DNA of 64,000 bases, taken from positions 1 through 64,000 of the forward strand of contig NZ_JAMZAW010000014.1 of NCBI RefSeq assembly GCF_024158745.1, read 5' to 3'. Below are positions 62,731 through 64,000 of the stretch, in pieces. Position numbers and translations under genes: made by a program. How positions within the stretch are numbered: position 1 is the first letter of the stretch; every line of letters begins with the position of its first letter. The DNA comes from Paenibacillus tyrphae. GTDB taxonomy: Bacteria; Bacillota; Bacilli; Paenibacillales; NBRC-103111. The notes beneath the pieces were generated by a model. The model was not told the DNA's origin, searched no databases, and was given only the letters and a program-made list of their open reading frames with translations.

Positions 62731-63816
62731 ATGATCAACATAGCCAAGCCGTCTATAGGTGATGAAGAAAAACAAGCTGTACAAAAAGTGTTGGATTCTG
62801 GAATGATAGCGAACGGAGCAGTTGTAACAGAGTTCGAAAGAAAATTTGCTGATTATATCGGAGCAAAATATGGAATTGCCACAAATTCTGGAACTACTGC
62901 TTTAGAAGTGGCTATTAGATCTTTAGGTCTTGGAAAGGGAGATAAAATTTTAACAACGCCATTTTCTTTCATTGCTTCAACGAACGCTATCGTTTATACA
63001 GGAGCTACCCCGGTTTTTGCTGACATAGATAGCAATACCTTTAATATTGACCCAGACTGCATAGAAGATAAATTAAATGAACATCCCGATATAAAAGCGT
63101 TGCTGATAGTTCATCTTTTTGGACAGCCTTGTCATATGGATAGAATCATGGATATAGTCAAGAAACACAACTTGCTATTAATCGAGGATTGCGCTCAAGC
63201 CCATGGTGCTCTTTGGAAAGATCAAAAAGTAGGTTCATTTGGAGATGCTTCGGCATTCAGTTTCTATCCTACCAAAAATATGACAACATCTGAAGGGGGA
63301 ATGGTAATAACCAATAGCCCTGAAGTAGAAAAGAAGGCAAGACTGCTTATCAATCACGGCATGGAAATTAGATATTACCATGATGTTGTTGGATATAATC
63401 ATCGAATGACCAATATCTCCGCAGCTATAGGCATTTGCCAGTTGTCAAAGCTTGACAATTTCAATTTGGCTAGAAATAAAAATGCTCAATATTACAATGA
63501 AAATATAAAAAATGAATATGTATTAGGACCACTTAAGCATGAATCTGTATATCATGTATATCATCAATATACACTTCGCATAAAAAATAATAGAAGAGCA
63601 GATTTAATTAAGCATCTCGAAAAAAATGAAGTAGGTTTCGGTATATTTTATCCAATATCGATCCCTGAGCAAAAATGTTATGAAGATATGGGATTTGATA
63701 GTAAGTGGAAATTTACCGATCAAGTTAAAAATCAAGTCTTGTCGATCCCAGTTCATCCATTGCTTACTGATACCGAAGTGAAGAAAGTAGTAGAAGTTAT
63801 TAATGATTTCCGTTAG
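62731..63816 (+). CDS. DegT/DnrJ/EryC1-family sugar aminotransferase
   Basis: PLP enzyme of 361 residues. NSGTTALEVAIRSLGLGKGDKI, IEDCAQAHGA, and the PLP lysine K182 in YPTKNMTTSEGG mark the nucleotide-sugar 3- or 4-aminotransferases. The closest pattern I recall is WbpE/WlbC (UDP-3-keto sugar acids) or FdtB/QdtB. The next gene is a WbpD/WlbB-like N-acetyltransferase, favouring a 3-amino sugar that is then acetylated. ATG 62731 is preferred to GTG 62716, which lies in the ribosome binding site (AAAGTGAGG). Confidence 0.9.
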   Translation: MINIAKPSIGDEEKQAVQKVLDSGMIANGAVVTEFERKFADYIGAKYGIATNSGTTALEVAIRSLGLGKGDKILTTPFSFIASTNAIVYTGATPVFADIDSNTFNIDPDCIEDKLNEHPDIKALLIVHLFGQPCHMDRIMDIVKKHNLLLIEDCAQAHGALWKDQKVGSFGDASAFSFYPTKNMTTSEGGMVITNSPEVEKKARLLINHGMEIRYYHDVVGYNHRMTNISAAIGICQLSKLDNFNLARNKNAQYYNENIKNEYVLGPLKHESVYHVYHQYTLRIKNNRRADLIKHLEKNEVGFGIFYPISIPEQKCYEDMGFDSKWKFTDQVKNQVLSIPVHPLLTDTEVKKVVEVINDFR

Positions 63817-63845
63817 TATTGCATTTTTATGAAAGAAGGTTGTTC

Positions 63846-64000
63846 ATGAAAAATATATTCATACATCCAACTGCGAATGTATCAAGTGAAGCGGTTATTG
63901 GCCCTGGAACTAAAATATGGGTAAATAGTCAAATTAGAGAAGGTACGGAAATTGGGGAAAATTGCATAATTAGCAAAGACACCTACATAGATCAGGGTGT
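63846..64000 (+). CDS. hexapeptide-repeat N-acetyltransferase, partial (WbpD/WlbB-like)
   Basis: The gene runs off the right edge; 51 codons are visible. FIHPTANVSSEAVIGPGTKIW and REGTEIGENCIISKDTYIDQGV show the [LIV]-G-x4 repeat of left-handed beta-helix acyltransferases and resemble WbpD/WlbB, which acetylate UDP-2-acetamido-3-amino-2,3-dideoxyglucuronate, or the 3-N-acetylases of dTDP-amino sugars. It follows the aminotransferase by 29 bases with AAAGAAGG before ATG 63846. Confidence 0.82.
   Translation, partial: MKNIFIHPTANVSSEAVIGPGTKIWVNSQIREGTEIGENCIISKDTYIDQG

Overview
The window looks like a chromosomal segment of a spore-forming, Gram-positive Firmicute of the Paenibacillaceae. The support is strong AGGAGG-type ribosome binding sites, a CotD-like spore coat gene, a CIRCE operator ahead of groESL, a Fur box, a BirA operator, a purine riboswitch, SLH-domain and copper-amine-oxidase-like domains, and a 16-gene tRNA cluster whose order resembles the Bacillus trnD cluster (Asn-Ser-Glu-Val-fMet-Asp...). 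Most of the window has moderately high GC. From about 47 kb the base composition falls, and from about 51.5 kb it is clearly AT-rich.

Layout. 1-1.6 kb: tRNA cluster with an internal hairpin terminator and an internal promoter. 1.7-5 kb: a GreA/B-like factor and the kduD-kdgK-kdgA operon of uronate/KDG breakdown. 5-13.5 kb (minus strand): gltB with a long structured leader and a cre site, hemL, a PhzF-family enzyme and an LCP cell-wall ligase. 13.7-16.3 kb: a three-gene ABC-2 exporter. 16.4-22.2 kb: CotD-like coat protein, a secreted repeat protein behind four tandem 13-bp operator-like repeats, Bcp peroxiredoxin, a beta-propeller lactonase, a Fur-controlled siderophore-binding lipoprotein and a polysaccharide deacetylase. 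22.3-27 kb: MoxR-DUF58-transglutaminase operon. 27.4-30.7 kb: guaA and a riboswitch-controlled purine permease. 30.9-31.1 kb: a dense cluster of DnaA boxes. 31.3-40.3 kb: a large membrane protein with a phosphatase-like ectodomain, an ABC-F ATPase, an exported EEP hydrolase, and a biotin ECF transporter in which one ATPase is fused to EcfT, divergent from bioY across a BirA operator. 40.3-40.9 kb: gene-free stretch with two large foldable elements. 40.9-46.9 kb: 5-formyl-THF cyclo-ligase, three molybdenum-cofactor genes, tatA-tatC and groES-groEL.

47-64 kb reads as a cell-surface glycan / S-layer glycosylation locus. It holds an SLH-domain exported protein, a Wzy_C/O-antigen-ligase-like membrane protein with C-terminal helical repeats (candidate protein O-oligosaccharyltransferase), a Wzm/Wzt-type ABC exporter whose ATPase has a C-terminal cargo domain, a 1618-residue protein combining methyltransferase, coiled coil, WbsX, GT4 and GT2 modules, then RmlA, a YfhO-family GT-C-like protein, a DegT-family aminotransferase and the start of a hexapeptide N-acetyltransferase. 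By analogy with WsaE/WsfB S-layer glycan systems and with WbdD, I infer that glycan synthesis, capping, export and transfer to an S-layer-type protein are encoded together. The locus continues beyond the right edge.

Most notable observations: the four-enzyme fusion and its S-layer context; the DnaA-box cluster in a neighbourhood resembling the Bacillus gcp-ydiF-moaC-tat-groE region; the EcfA-EcfT fusion; the tandem 13-bp repeats; a purine aptamer with two unusual positions; and a nested 121-bp palindromic element.
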